DNA of 32,656 nucleotides, taken from positions 1-32,656 of the IMG/VR virus record IMGVR_UViG_3300012147_000058. The stretch is one strand, 5' to 3'. The DNA comes from a virus. The stretch's first letter is position 1. Each line of letters begins with the position of its first letter. Below are positions 14,691-21,072 of the stretch, one piece after another. The position numbers and the translations under genes were made by a program. The notes under the pieces are model-generated. The model had not been told where the DNA came from. It saw nothing but the letters and a program-made list of their open reading frames with translations, and ran no database searches.

Positions 14691-15119
14691 TTAATCCTCT
14701 GTAATAGTCGATGAAGTGGTGATTCTAGGTGTTACCCCTGCATTCACTGTGATGGAACTATTTAAAGCCCCGTGAAACAGTAGCGTACCGCTCCCCGTGG
14801 CGTTTAAGCCTATTCCAATATGTGTAATAGTATTCGTCCCACCCGAAGCTTCGGGGAATGATATACTTGCAGTAGGCGATACGCTATTGTTTGTAATCGT
14901 CCAGCCGCCTGAATTTCTATTTACAGAGACTCGCGCGTAGTCTGCATACGTAGCCTCATTTGAAGACTGTGTTCCAGTCTCCGAAGGTGAAGCAGTGTGT
15001 AGAGATATGAAAAACGCCGTTGCTGGTGATGAAGAAGCATTCTGAGCAACATTTGCAATAGTTGTGCCATTAAACAATAGATTCAATATAGCATTTTCAA
15101 GATAGTTTGATTTTGACAT
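14691..15119 (-). CDS. Tail fibre-like structural protein (142 aa)
   Basis: The family pattern is visible in SNYLENAILNLLFNGTT, then ATAFFISLHTASPSETG, ARVSVNRNSGGW, ITHIGIGLNATGSGTLLFHG and the closing ITTSSTI. Proteins with S-N-x-L-E-N-x-x-L-N..H-x-G-I..L-L-x-H-G are common phage tail-associated beta proteins. AGGAT lies 8 bases upstream. It ends 3 bases before the next gene. Confidence 0.7.
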   Translation of the reverse strand: MSKSNYLENAILNLLFNGTTIANVAQNASSSPATAFFISLHTASPSETGTQSSNEATYADYARVSVNRNSGGWTITNNSVSPTASISFPEASGGTNTITHIGIGLNATGSGTLLFHGALNSSITVNAGVTPRITTSSTITED

Positions 15120-15127
15120 TATATATC

Positions 15128-15607
15128 CTAAACTGTTATGTTACGTCTTTTTTCAGTCTTCACTACAGCATTTACCAGCCTTGGTTTAAATGCTTCTAAG
15201 TCAAGCTTCGGGAATGCCGCGATAAATTCTTTTTTATTATACATAATAAGGTGCGAGCATAAATGTAAAGCATACGGAAACTCGGTGGGACTATTCAACA
15301 TTGATTCAAAGTCTTTTTCAGACCATGTGTAAGTGTGTGTTTTTTCGATCTTAGACTTAGACACATCTACAGTTGTACTTGAAATTTTATAGTGACCCCT
15401 GCCAAAAGATACAAACTGCGCTACAGCATACTTATCTTTCGAGACTTTACTAATCCCTATAGGCTTTTTCCAGCCTGAGACATAAAATGCATTAAGCCTA
15501 CCTGTATTGTTTTGAAGAGTCTTATCTTTATCTACAGACTGAATAAGTTCAACATAAAAATTTTGTTGTTCCATAGCTTCGACAAACATGCGAAAGGTTG
15601 GTATCAT
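15128..15607 (-). CDS. Late protein with possible capsid-targeting N-terminus (159 aa)
   Basis: I chose the start at MIPTFRMFVEAMEQQ because AAGGAAATTAAAT precedes it and a late promoter (15631-15638) lies 24-31 bases upstream; the longer frame to 15676 would run through that promoter. The N-terminus T-F-x-x-F-V-E-A recalls the T4 internal-protein capsid-targeting sequence (MKTYQEFI-x-E), cut by the prohead protease. The rest is a basic alpha/beta protein of unknown fold (KPIGISKVSKDKYAVAQFV). If the motif is real the protein would be packaged in the head and injected. Confidence 0.55.
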   Translation of the reverse strand: MIPTFRMFVEAMEQQNFYVELIQSVDKDKTLQNNTGRLNAFYVSGWKKPIGISKVSKDKYAVAQFVSFGRGHYKISSTTVDVSKSKIEKTHTYTWSEKDFESMLNSPTEFPYALHLCSHLIMYNKKEFIAAFPKLDLEAFKPRLVNAVVKTEKRRNITV

Positions 15608-15630
15608 ATTTAATTTCCTTGTTATATGTA

Positions 15631-15638
15631 TATTTATA
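15631..15638 (-). promoter_or_regulatory. T4-type late promoter box TATAAATA
   Basis: A perfect match on the minus strand. With T4 spacing, transcription would start near 15625, giving an 18-base leader that includes AAGGAAATT before the ATG at 15607. Confidence 0.72.
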
Positions 15639-16229
15639 TTAATTATTATAGTACACATGCCACATACTCGCAACAACGACTTCCTTATTCTTATTCCAAT
15701 AAGGCTCTACAGCGTGTGTGTGGTAGTATATGCTATTGTCTGTCAAGTCTTCAAGACCATAAACCAAAGCGTGTTCGACAAGTTTTTCAATCTCCACCAG
15801 ATTTTGTAATTCTGTAGGATCGTTTTTATATTTATTACGAATACTTTGTGTGACTTTATCCTGTTCGAGTGTCCAAGAGAATTGCCTATACTGGTGAATA
15901 ACGGAACAGACTGTATCAGGGAATCTATTATGTTCTTTTCTATTCAGTGTGACGTTTATGATTTTAATCCTATCTTCAAGAATATTCCTACGCAACTCTC
16001 TTTTAGATAATTCGTACCTATTTTCAAGTGTAGGGAAGTATCTTGGGCCCTCGTAGAATACATTCTTCACAAGACACTCTTTAGTCTTCTCAAAGTTTGT
16101 GTATCGATTCTTCCATTGCGGCTGAACAATTTCTTGAACACTTGTTTCGGGTGTTGAAACGTATGGCAGAATTAAAAGCGTCAATAGAAGCTGTAGAACC
16201 AAGGCTGAATATAATATCATATCTTTCAT
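15639..16229 (-). CDS. SleB-type (Hydrolase_2) cell-wall hydrolase, probable endolysin
   Basis: The N-terminal segment MKDMILYSALVLQLLLTLLILPYV is a signal anchor or signal peptide. The domain follows: ECLVKNVFYEGPRYF (the catalytic glutamate of the E-A/G-R motif), VTLNR, FPDTVCSVIHQYRQFSWT (the most diagnostic stretch: F-P-x-T-V-C-x-V-x-x-Q..Q-F-S-W) and NSIYYHTHAVEPYWNK. SleB-family enzymes cut peptidoglycan as lytic transglycosylases or amidase-like enzymes. The membrane-targeting signal suggests SAR-type or Sec-dependent release rather than a pure holin pathway. It has a late box upstream, as expected for lysis. 196 residues. Confidence 0.82.
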   Translation of the reverse strand: MKDMILYSALVLQLLLTLLILPYVSTPETSVQEIVQPQWKNRYTNFEKTKECLVKNVFYEGPRYFPTLENRYELSKRELRRNILEDRIKIINVTLNRKEHNRFPDTVCSVIHQYRQFSWTLEQDKVTQSIRNKYKNDPTELQNLVEIEKLVEHALVYGLEDLTDNSIYYHTHAVEPYWNKNKEVVVASMWHVYYNN

Positions 16230-16255
16230 AATATAATCTTTCTGTTTATATTTAG

Positions 16256-16284
16256 ATATTACGCGAGTATTTATATAGTGTCAA
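16256..16284 (-). promoter_or_regulatory. Overlapping sigma70-like promoter and late box upstream of the lysin
   Basis: Minus strand TTGACA (16279-16284), 17-base spacer and TAATAT (16256-16261). A perfect late box TATAAATA (16268-16275) sits inside the spacer. The lysin gene may be read both early and late, with a late start near 16262. Confidence 0.65.
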
Positions 16285-16288
16285 GACT

Positions 16289-16531
16289 TTACAAAAATAT
16301 TAAATACTGTTTCCTTTTTGATAAAAGAAACGTGCCATATCCTCCGTAACCGCCCGGCCCGACACCGTCGTAACCTCTATTACCAGCATATTCCAGCGCG
16401 TTGATATTTCTATCGTAACCGTAGCCTCTATTACCAGCATGTACCTGCGCGTTGATATTTCTCTCGTGATAAGATAGCCCGTAATTAGGGGGTATTAATA
16501 TTTTTATTGTATGCTGTTTATCTTTACTCAT
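16289..16531 (-). CDS. Gly/Tyr-rich small protein 7 of the MoxR-VWA operon (80 aa)
   Basis: Last of a chain of short Gly-rich frames. It contains an internal duplication: NRGYGYDRNINA and NRGYDGVGPGGYGGYG, with AGNRGY twice and (E)RNINA twice. It starts inside AGAATATGAG, where the previous gene's R-I-stop overlaps this ATG. It ends in a basic, hydrophobic tail (LLSKRKQYLIFL). No homology is recognised. Low-complexity Gly/Tyr composition suggests a disordered peptide. Confidence 0.62.
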   Translation of the reverse strand: MSKDKQHTIKILIPPNYGLSYHERNINAQVHAGNRGYGYDRNINALEYAGNRGYDGVGPGGYGGYGTFLLSKRKQYLIFL

Positions 16532-16716
16532 ATTCTATGCTTATCTGGTGCGTATCGCCTATAGCCGGACCCGAATACTTTACCTTTTCCTGAATAGTTT
16601 CCAGTGATTTGAATATATGTAGTTGATTGACCAAACAACGCGCCCGGCCAACCCCCAGCGCCCCAACCACGGTTGGTTGTAGTGGCAGTTGCACCATATC
16701 CTCCATAAGTCTTCAT
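16528..16716 (-). CDS. Gly-rich small protein 6 (62 aa)
   Basis: Begins MKTYGGYGATATTTNRGWGA, sharing the M-K-T-(E/Y)-G-G start with its neighbours, and ends KHRI-stop within the shared AGAATATGA junction. Rich in G, Y, T and W (GAGGWPGALFG). Overlaps both neighbours by 4 bases. No signal or membrane segment. Function unknown. Confidence 0.62.
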   Translation of the reverse strand: MKTYGGYGATATTTNRGWGAGGWPGALFGQSTTYIQITGNYSGKGKVFGSGYRRYAPDKHRI

Positions 16717-16868
16717 ATTCTTGCTCGCTTTTTCATATCTTCATGACCTTGCTGTCTTCCTTCGCTATGTCTTCCCGCACCGTAACAAGAGCCACGGCCT
16801 ATTCCAGCGGTTATATGAGTTTTATAAGAATAGTTCATTACTTTTGGTATCCCACCTTCAGTCTTCAT
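16713..16868 (-). CDS. Gly-rich small protein 5 (51 aa)
   Basis: Begins MKTEGGIPKVMNYSYKTHIT and continues AGIGRGSCYGAGRHSEGRQ before the ending RARI-stop. It has the same conserved ends and the same ATGA overlap on both sides as its neighbours, so it fills the gap in the chain exactly. Less Gly-rich and more basic than the others. Function unknown. Confidence 0.62.
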   Translation of the reverse strand: MKTEGGIPKVMNYSYKTHITAGIGRGSCYGAGRHSEGRQQGHEDMKKRARI

Positions 16869-17059
16869 ATTCTCTTACTCTCACAGATGTTATGGTAACG
16901 TAAGATAGACGCACATCCTAAGCCTCGATCATCGCCGTAGCCTTTGCCGCTGTAATCGGAAAAACCGACACCCATACCATTGACATAGCCATAGCCATAG
17001 CCACGACCAGTATTACATTTGTTACTTGCGTCAAGTGGGCGACCGCCTTCAGTCTTCAT
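16865..17059 (-). CDS. Gly-rich small protein 4 (64 aa), paralogue of protein 3
   Basis: Begins MKTEGGRPLDASNKCNTGRG, followed by repeated Y-G pairs (YGYGYVNGMGVGFSDY) and the C-terminal ILRYHNICESKRI. The first 20 residues and the (A/D)ILRY..HNIC segment are nearly identical to the next upstream gene (17056-17247), showing tandem duplication followed by divergence of the Gly-rich middle. Cysteines are kept at the N- and C-terminal blocks. ATGA overlaps on both sides. Confidence 0.68.
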   Translation of the reverse strand: MKTEGGRPLDASNKCNTGRGYGYGYVNGMGVGFSDYSGKGYGDDRGLGCASILRYHNICESKRI

Positions 17060-17247
17060 ATTCTCATAACTCCACAGATGTTATGGTAATAACGTAAGAT
17101 ATCCGCATATCCTGCACCATCTTGACAGCCCCAGCCAATACCGCCATAATCACTCATACCGCCGCCTATACCATCGACATATCCCACTCCACGACCAGTA
17201 TTACATTTGTTACTTGCGTCAAGCGGTTGGCCACCTTCAGTCATCAT
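17056..17247 (-). CDS. Gly-rich small protein 3 (63 aa), paralogue of protein 4
   Basis: Begins MMTEGGQPLDASNKCNTGRG, then VGYVDGIGGGMSDYGGIGWG and the ending ILRYYHNICGVMRI. Its ATG overlaps the stop of the VWA gene by ATGA, so its translation depends on the VWA gene. Two Cys in fixed blocks flank a variable Gly-rich core. This layout looks like conserved recognition ends with a changeable body. Confidence 0.68.
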   Translation of the reverse strand: MMTEGGQPLDASNKCNTGRGVGYVDGIGGGMSDYGGIGWGCQDGAGYADILRYYHNICGVMRI

Positions 17248-18293
17248 AATTTGAATACTTCACAGTTTTGTAAAGGCATATGTTTACCAATACTAATAAT
17301 AATCACTTTCTTCTTTTTATGGTGTTCTAAAAAATCAAACGAAAATTCACAGTCTGTAATAATCAACGCAACGTCTGAAGAGTCTGTAGAATGAAAACTA
17401 TTAAAAGACGTTCCACCATCTGTTTCTACTTTTTTGTAATTATCTACTGCCACGGTTGAAGTGTTAAACACATAACGACTTTGGTTATATGCAATTAAAG
17501 TATTATTCAAATCTTCCATAACTCCCAAAGCCTTTGATATATTACTACCACCCATTGATCCAGAAACATCCAAATAAATAGACAAAGACGGTTTACGGAC
17601 AATCGCCCGACTAGATGGAATCATTACGCCTGTTTGTCTAAATCTGCTCGGGCGCGTGTATGTTCTACTAAATTCTGGTTTTAAAAATCTACCTAGCACT
17701 CTGTCAATAGACTGCACAAGCGAAGACTTAGAATTAAAGGAACATCTTTCTTTTATAGCTTCTTGTTTTTTATATTCACTGTCTGTAAAAATAGACTTTA
17801 CCAGTCTTTGCAACTCTTCTGCATCGACTTCCACTATTTCACAATCTTCTGGCAGAGTGTGCGATAATTCCAGCGTAATCTGCATATCTTCTGGCGGGGC
17901 ATTCTGCATTAAGTATTCGTAAATTTCATCACTTGTCTTCAGTGTTCGCGGAACTTTAACAGTCTCGTATGTGCAACCACCATTAGGCAAGGTGTAACCA
18001 TACTGCATAACAAGATCATTAATGATAATGTCTTGCGCAATGTTTGCAATTCTATGATTATCGTGTTTTCTATTGACATGATCGAAGTATATGTGAAGAG
18101 ACTCGTGAAGAATAAGACCAACCATATGGTCTTTTTCTTTTTCGTAAAAGGAACGATTAATAAAGAATTGACCTAAGCGATTTACTCCAGCCGTTGGAAC
18201 ACGATCTGTTTCGATGATGTGACAAGCGGCAATAAAATCATAAAGTCTTGATTCTTCGGCTTCTACACAAATATTTAATAGAGTGTTTTTCAT
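17244..18293 (-). CDS. VWA-like protein with metallopeptidase-like (DUF2201-type) N-domain
   Basis: 349 residues. The N-domain has LILHESLHIYFDH, an HExxH zinc motif (H63, E64, H67). The C-terminal von Willebrand A domain keeps the metal-site (MIDAS) residues: D242-x-S-x-S in LDVSGSMGG, T295 in TDGGTSF and D314 in ITDCEFS. This two-part design is the known partner of MoxR AAA+ ATPases, which remodel or insert cofactors into targets. It has its own promoter (18320-18347) and AAAAGGAAATAT ribosome site. It lies between two groups of Gly-rich peptides and is coupled to the one that follows. Proteolytic activity is not proven: these domains may be inactive scaffolds. Confidence 0.85.
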   Translation of the reverse strand: MKNTLLNICVEAEESRLYDFIAACHIIETDRVPTAGVNRLGQFFINRSFYEKEKDHMVGLILHESLHIYFDHVNRKHDNHRIANIAQDIIINDLVMQYGYTLPNGGCTYETVKVPRTLKTSDEIYEYLMQNAPPEDMQITLELSHTLPEDCEIVEVDAEELQRLVKSIFTDSEYKKQEAIKERCSFNSKSSLVQSIDRVLGRFLKPEFSRTYTRPSRFRQTGVMIPSSRAIVRKPSLSIYLDVSGSMGGSNISKALGVMEDLNNTLIAYNQSRYVFNTSTVAVDNYKKVETDGGTSFNSFHSTDSSDVALIITDCEFSFDFLEHHKKKKVIIISIGKHMPLQNCEVFKL

Positions 18294-18319
18294 GATATAT
18301 TTCCTTTTTAATATTATTC

Positions 18320-18347
18320 ATTATAACACAGCGTAGAAAAGAGTCAA
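18320..18347 (-). promoter_or_regulatory. Strong extended -10 promoter for the VWA gene
   Basis: Minus strand TTGACT (18342-18347), 16-base spacer ending in TGT, TATAAT (18320-18325, perfect). The TGn extension strengthens it. It allows the VWA protein and peptides 3-7 to be made independently of the ATPase. Confidence 0.82.
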
Positions 18348-18545
18348 CTACATTCTTGATGATTTGCTAAGAGATCGGTAGCGTATGAGCGAATGAGGCA
18401 TGTACCATTTCCGTCTTACGCCCCGCGCCCGCGCTTTGCCGCACCCCATACCCCCCTCGTGCGCTATCCCGATTTCAGTGGCGGGCAACCCTATACCATC
18501 GCCATTACCATAGTTTTGATCTGGATATACTGTGTAAGTTTTCAT
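18348..18545 (-). CDS. Gly-rich small protein 2 (65 aa)
   Basis: Begins MKTYTVYPDQNYGNGDGIGL, continues EIGIAHEGGMGCGKARARG and ends in a basic, Ser/Arg-rich tail (LIRYRSLSKSSRM). The ATG lies in the AGAATATGA junction with the previous Gly-rich gene. The codons are GC-rich and include runs such as CGCGGGGCG, unlike the neighbouring AT-rich genes. Function unknown. Confidence 0.6.
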   Translation of the reverse strand: MKTYTVYPDQNYGNGDGIGLPATEIGIAHEGGMGCGKARARGVRRKWYMPHSLIRYRSLSKSSRM

Positions 18546-18787
18546 ATTCTTGTCGATTGGACTGCTGTTTTAATGAATTTATTACCAAAAGCCTTATACC
18601 AATCATACGGCACACTCTGAAATGCGGCTTTGCCTTGTCCAGTGCCGTTGCAACCCGAAAAAGACGTGCCGCCTCCACAGCCGCCCCCGCCGATGGCATT
18701 TGTCGTGCCGTGTCCAAATGAATCAAATCGGTGATTGTAGTAGATTACCAATTTAGGATATCCACCATATGTTATTAAGGCTTCCAC
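18542..18787 (-). CDS. Gly-rich small protein 1 (81 aa)
   Basis: A GTG start (18785-18787) lies inside the end of the MoxR gene (13-base overlap). LITYGGYPKLVIYYNHRFDSF is followed by the Gly/Cys core AIGGGGCGGGTSFSGCNGTG and the ending KTAVQSTRI. T-Y-G-G-Y-P-K and the final R-I match the other peptides. Start choice is uncertain, since no ATG is available, but coupling to MoxR is clear. Confidence 0.62.
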   Translation of the reverse strand: MEALITYGGYPKLVIYYNHRFDSFGHGTTNAIGGGGCGGGTSFSGCNGTGQGKAAFQSVPYDWYKAFGNKFIKTAVQSTRI

Positions 18788-19473
18788 GAGAATCCGTTTC
18801 GGTCTTGAATTTTCTTATGCTTCACCGCTTTGATAAGATCATCTGCCTGTGTTGAACTGCCATTTTCGATATACTTAATTAGCGTCATACCAGCCTTTTT
18901 AATAGCCAAGTCTTTCATTCCTGCCTGATATGCAATAATACCTTGTTCTGTATCACGAGGACTATTTTCCAACTCTTTTAAATTTAAATTATATTTTTGA
19001 TTTAAAAACTCCAAGGCTGGAGCAGGATCGTGAACATAATCCATAACATAAAAACGATTAAGCAACGGTTGCATAATCTCAGTCAAATGTGGGTTTTCAT
19101 CGCTCATATTACCTGCTGCAACAACTCGCATCAGTGGATTTCGTACACCATGCAATTCTCGTTTCTGCACAAGACCATATATGGCGTGAAGAACTTGTGG
19201 TGGGGCTTGGTTAATCTCATCGAGAAATAACACAAACGGTTTATCCTTTCGAGAGTGAAACCATTGCGGTAGGAGATAGCGAAAACTATCCCCCTCAGCT
19301 TGCGGAACACCACCAATATCTTCTGGTAAACACAAAGCCAAAGAGATTGTAACAACCTCCAGACCTAATTCTGCGCTTGCTTGTTCTACTTGTGCCGTTT
19401 TACCCCACCCACTTTTACCGACAAGGAGAATAGGTAAATCATTATCAATAGCTAATTTGATCTGATCTTTCAT
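18775..19473 (-). CDS. MoxR-family AAA+ ATPase
   Basis: 232 residues, shorter than typical MoxR (about 300-350), so the C-terminal lid is reduced. Walker A GKSGWGKT (19-26), Walker B VLFLDE (81-86), sensor-1 region VVAAGN (117-122) and an arginine finger in LLNRF (R140). MoxR ATPases work with VWA proteins as chaperone-like remodelling machines. Here the VWA partner follows after two Gly-rich peptide genes. Ribosome site AGGAATA. It is read from the promoter at 19830-19857 together with the small gene before it. Confidence 0.88.
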   Translation of the reverse strand: MKDQIKLAIDNDLPILLVGKSGWGKTAQVEQASAELGLEVVTISLALCLPEDIGGVPQAEGDSFRYLLPQWFHSRKDKPFVLFLDEINQAPPQVLHAIYGLVQKRELHGVRNPLMRVVAAGNMSDENPHLTEIMQPLLNRFYVMDYVHDPAPALEFLNQKYNLNLKELENSPRDTEQGIIAYQAGMKDLAIKKAGMTLIKYIENGSSTQADDLIKAVKHKKIQDRNGFSWKP

Positions 19474-19488
19474 AATATATTCCTTTGT

Positions 19489-19794
19489 TTATGGTTTTGC
19501 AAATTTCGACAGTGTAGGAATAACAGAGTCGTTACATTCTACAACCTGAGCAACATCTGTAATAATTGTTTCTTTTTCAATAAGTGTAATAGAACCGCCT
19601 GTTACATCACCATTTGCCAAAGAGTGAAACGCTCCGTGAGACTTGTCTGAATATTCCCAGCTTGGGCAAAAAAAGCTTCCTGCCTCGAATAGAATAGCAG
19701 TGCCTTCCATTCCTGCACAACGTCCTACATTAATACCCGAACCAATTCCGCGAACTGCAACTGATTTACCAATAAATTTATCTGTAATAGCCAT
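19489..19794 (-). CDS. Small conserved protein (DUF6948-like), partner of the MoxR operon
   Basis: 101 residues. SVAVRGIGSGINVGRCAGMEG, then ILFEAGSFFCPSWEYSDKSHG and the ending ITDVAQVVEC fit a family I recall as V-R-x-x-x-S-G-V-x-x-G..L-x-x-A-R-x-L-x-x-W..H-x-L (DUF6948-like), seen in phages. A small beta barrel is likely. It is the first gene of this operon, under the promoter at 19830-19857, with AAAAGGAAA upstream. Family naming is tentative; the operon link is clear from spacing. Confidence 0.6.
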   Translation of the reverse strand: MAITDKFIGKSVAVRGIGSGINVGRCAGMEGTAILFEAGSFFCPSWEYSDKSHGAFHSLANGDVTGGSITLIEKETIITDVAQVVECNDSVIPTLSKFAKP

Positions 19795-19829
19795 AGTGTT
19801 AGTTTCCTTTTCATTGTTAATATCATTCT

Positions 19830-19857
19830 ATTATAATCAATTGTAGTATAAAGTCAA
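19830..19857 (-). promoter_or_regulatory. Strong sigma70-like promoter for the MoxR operon
   Basis: Minus strand TTGACT (19852-19857), 16-base spacer, TATAAT (19830-19835, perfect), 36 bases before the ATG at 19794. Confidence 0.82.
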
Positions 19858-19864
19858 GCTATAT

Positions 19865-20141
19865 TTAAAAATTAAATGAAGTTTCTTCGTAGTTATCACA
19901 GGTTATACACAGAGCGTATTGACCCTTATTTAAAATATTAAGTTTTGTTCCACAACAATCGCAATGGTCTGTCATACTTAAATAGTATGCGTAAGGATCA
20001 GCACACGCTTCATATGGTGGATACTTATCGAATAGTGTGTGGTACAAATCCACAAAAGCGGCATTAAGCTTGGCAACTTCATATTTAAAGGAAGTGGAAT
20101 TTCTTTGATTTAAGAATTTCGAAGTATTTGTTAGTCTTCAT
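19865..20141 (-). CDS. Zinc-ribbon protein that appears to need a +1 frameshift (about 91 aa)
   Basis: ATG at 20141, with AGAGAT 8 bases upstream, opens MKTNKYFEILKSKKFHFL and then meets TAA in the context CTT-TAA. Moving +1 there joins it to a long frame, KYEVAKLNAAFVDLYHTLF, which runs through PYAYYLSMTDHCDCCGTKL and CITCDNY (C-C..C-x-x-C zinc ribbon) to 19865. The downstream frame alone has only a GTG at 20053 with no ribosome site. The CUU-stop context is the classic +1 slippage site of prfB. A true programmed shift, a sequencing indel and a decayed gene are all possible. Confidence 0.5.
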
Positions 20142-20146
20142 TGACT

Positions 20147-20614
20147 TTAATCTCTAGGTTTTTCATAGCGTAATAATTCCTCTATTAATAATGATCTTTT
20201 CTCATCAAATACTCTTTTAGGTGTAAAGTATCTTGAAAGTATATTATCATTATAATACAACTTATTGCCAGACTTGTCAAGTGTTTCTAAAACATTTAAT
20301 TGAAATTGTAATTTAGTTTCACTAAAATTAACTTGACCCTTTGATTCGTGTAGAGACAATATCTCACGCTTGAAAGAGTCTTGTCCTATAGTCTTTATAT
20401 CTTCTAATAAAGGCTTACACGATCCGTAATAAGTCTTCCAGTCTGATTCAAGTTTTTGTCTACGCTTCTTGCCTTTGACTTTACGTACAGACCAGAAATA
20501 TTTTCTGCCTACATAAAGTTTACCAGTCTTCAGATTTGTAATAAGATATACAAACCCATAATAGTCTGATATAAGCGTTTCGTCAAATTCTTTATTATTA
20601 AATAACCACGTCAT
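20147..20614 (-). CDS. GIY-YIG-like nuclease (Seg/I-Tev-related fold)
   Basis: 155 residues. The start GFVYLITNLKTGKLYVGRKYFW carries the variant Y-x(n)-Y of GIY-YIG domains followed by the conserved arginine (GRKYF). Next come W-x-x-Y-Y-G-S (WKTYYGSCKPLLEDI) and a helix with the family glutamate (SETKLQFQLNVLE). This set occurs in many T4-like phages as stand-alone GIY-YIG-related nucleases; homing activity is not shown. The ribosome site AGGAG lies in the 3' arm of a perfect hairpin that contains a late promoter (20621-20646), so the gene is probably translated only from late transcripts. Confidence 0.72.
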   Translation of the reverse strand: MTWLFNNKEFDETLISDYYGFVYLITNLKTGKLYVGRKYFWSVRKVKGKKRRQKLESDWKTYYGSCKPLLEDIKTIGQDSFKREILSLHESKGQVNFSETKLQFQLNVLETLDKSGNKLYYNDNILSRYFTPKRVFDEKRSLLIEELLRYEKPRD

Positions 20615-20620
20615 AGAAAA

Positions 20621-20646
20621 ACTCCTCTACATATTTATAGAGGAGT
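20621..20646 (-). promoter_or_regulatory. Hairpin sequestering the ribosome site, with a late promoter in its loop
   Basis: On the minus strand ACTCCTCTA, loop TAAATATG, TAGAGGAGT: a perfect 9-base stem and 8-base loop followed by TTTTTCT and the ATG at 20614. The AGGAG ribosome site is in the 3' arm. TATAAATA (20632-20639) spans the end of the 5' arm and the loop. T4 spacing predicts a late start near 20626, leaving AGGAG free. The U-run could also end upstream transcripts. Confidence 0.8.
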
Positions 20647-20670
20647 CTTGTATAGCATATGTTATATTGT

Positions 20671-20895
20671 TTATCTACCGCGTCTACGCCAACGGACAAT
20701 ATCAAATTCTGCCTTAGTCTTTTTGCCAGTTTGACGATCTTCTGAAGCCTGTTTCAAGTCTTCTTTAGGCTCTTTAACTTCTTTAGCTTTAACTGGTTTT
20801 TCAACCTTTGTTTTAGTCTTTTTAGTTTTTGTAGCCTTTTTAGGCGTTTCAATAGGCTCTTCAACCTTTACAACTTCTTCTTCGTTACTATCCAT
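20671..20895 (-). CDS. Lys/Glu-rich late protein (74 aa)
   Basis: Low-complexity sequence: an acidic start (MDSNEEEVVKVEEPIE), a long Lys/Thr/Glu/Pro middle (TKTKKTKTKVEKPVKAKEVK) and a basic end FDIVRWRRRGR. It has a late box at 20926-20933 and AAAGGAT upstream. Composition resembles small head-core or DNA-condensing proteins, but I recognise no family. It is probably disordered. Function unknown. Confidence 0.62.
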   Translation of the reverse strand: MDSNEEEVVKVEEPIETPKKATKTKKTKTKVEKPVKAKEVKEPKEDLKQASEDRQTGKKTKAEFDIVRWRRRGR

Positions 20896-20925
20896 TTTTG
20901 ATATCCTTTAATTCGATTATGTATA

Positions 20926-20933
20926 TATTTATA
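20926..20933 (-). promoter_or_regulatory. T4-type late promoter box TATAAATA
   Basis: A perfect minus-strand match; predicted start near 20920, 25 bases before the ATG at 20895 and upstream of its AAAGGAT site. It overlaps the stop of the zinc-ribbon gene ending at 20929. Confidence 0.75.
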
Positions 20934-21072
20934 CAACTTCAATATTTTCACTACCACAAAAAGAACAAAATAGAATCTCTTTTTCAAGTCTCTCTTTATG
21001 GTCTAAATCATCGGCATAGACTTCTAACTCTTCGCCACAATCATGACAGATTACACTAAACTTTATGGACAT
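20929..21072 (-). CDS. Small zinc-ribbon protein (47 aa)
   Basis: MSIKFSVICHDCGEELEVYA carries the first C-x-x-C (C9, C12) and EILFCSFCGSENIEVV the second (C36, C39), separated by a charged helix. It is a classic rubredoxin-like zinc ribbon of the size seen in many phage genomes. It overlaps the end of the dCMP deaminase gene by 17 bases. The ribosome site is weak (GTGTGG), so translation probably depends on coupling. Confidence 0.7.
   Translation of the reverse strand: MSIKFSVICHDCGEELEVYADDLDHKERLEKEILFCSFCGSENIEVV

Noticed and set aside
16289-16531. Gly-rich frames as antifreeze, silk-like or collagen repeats
   Set aside because: Periodicity is irregular and there is no G-X-Y or ice-binding pattern; conserved ends and coupling to MoxR-VWA explain them better.
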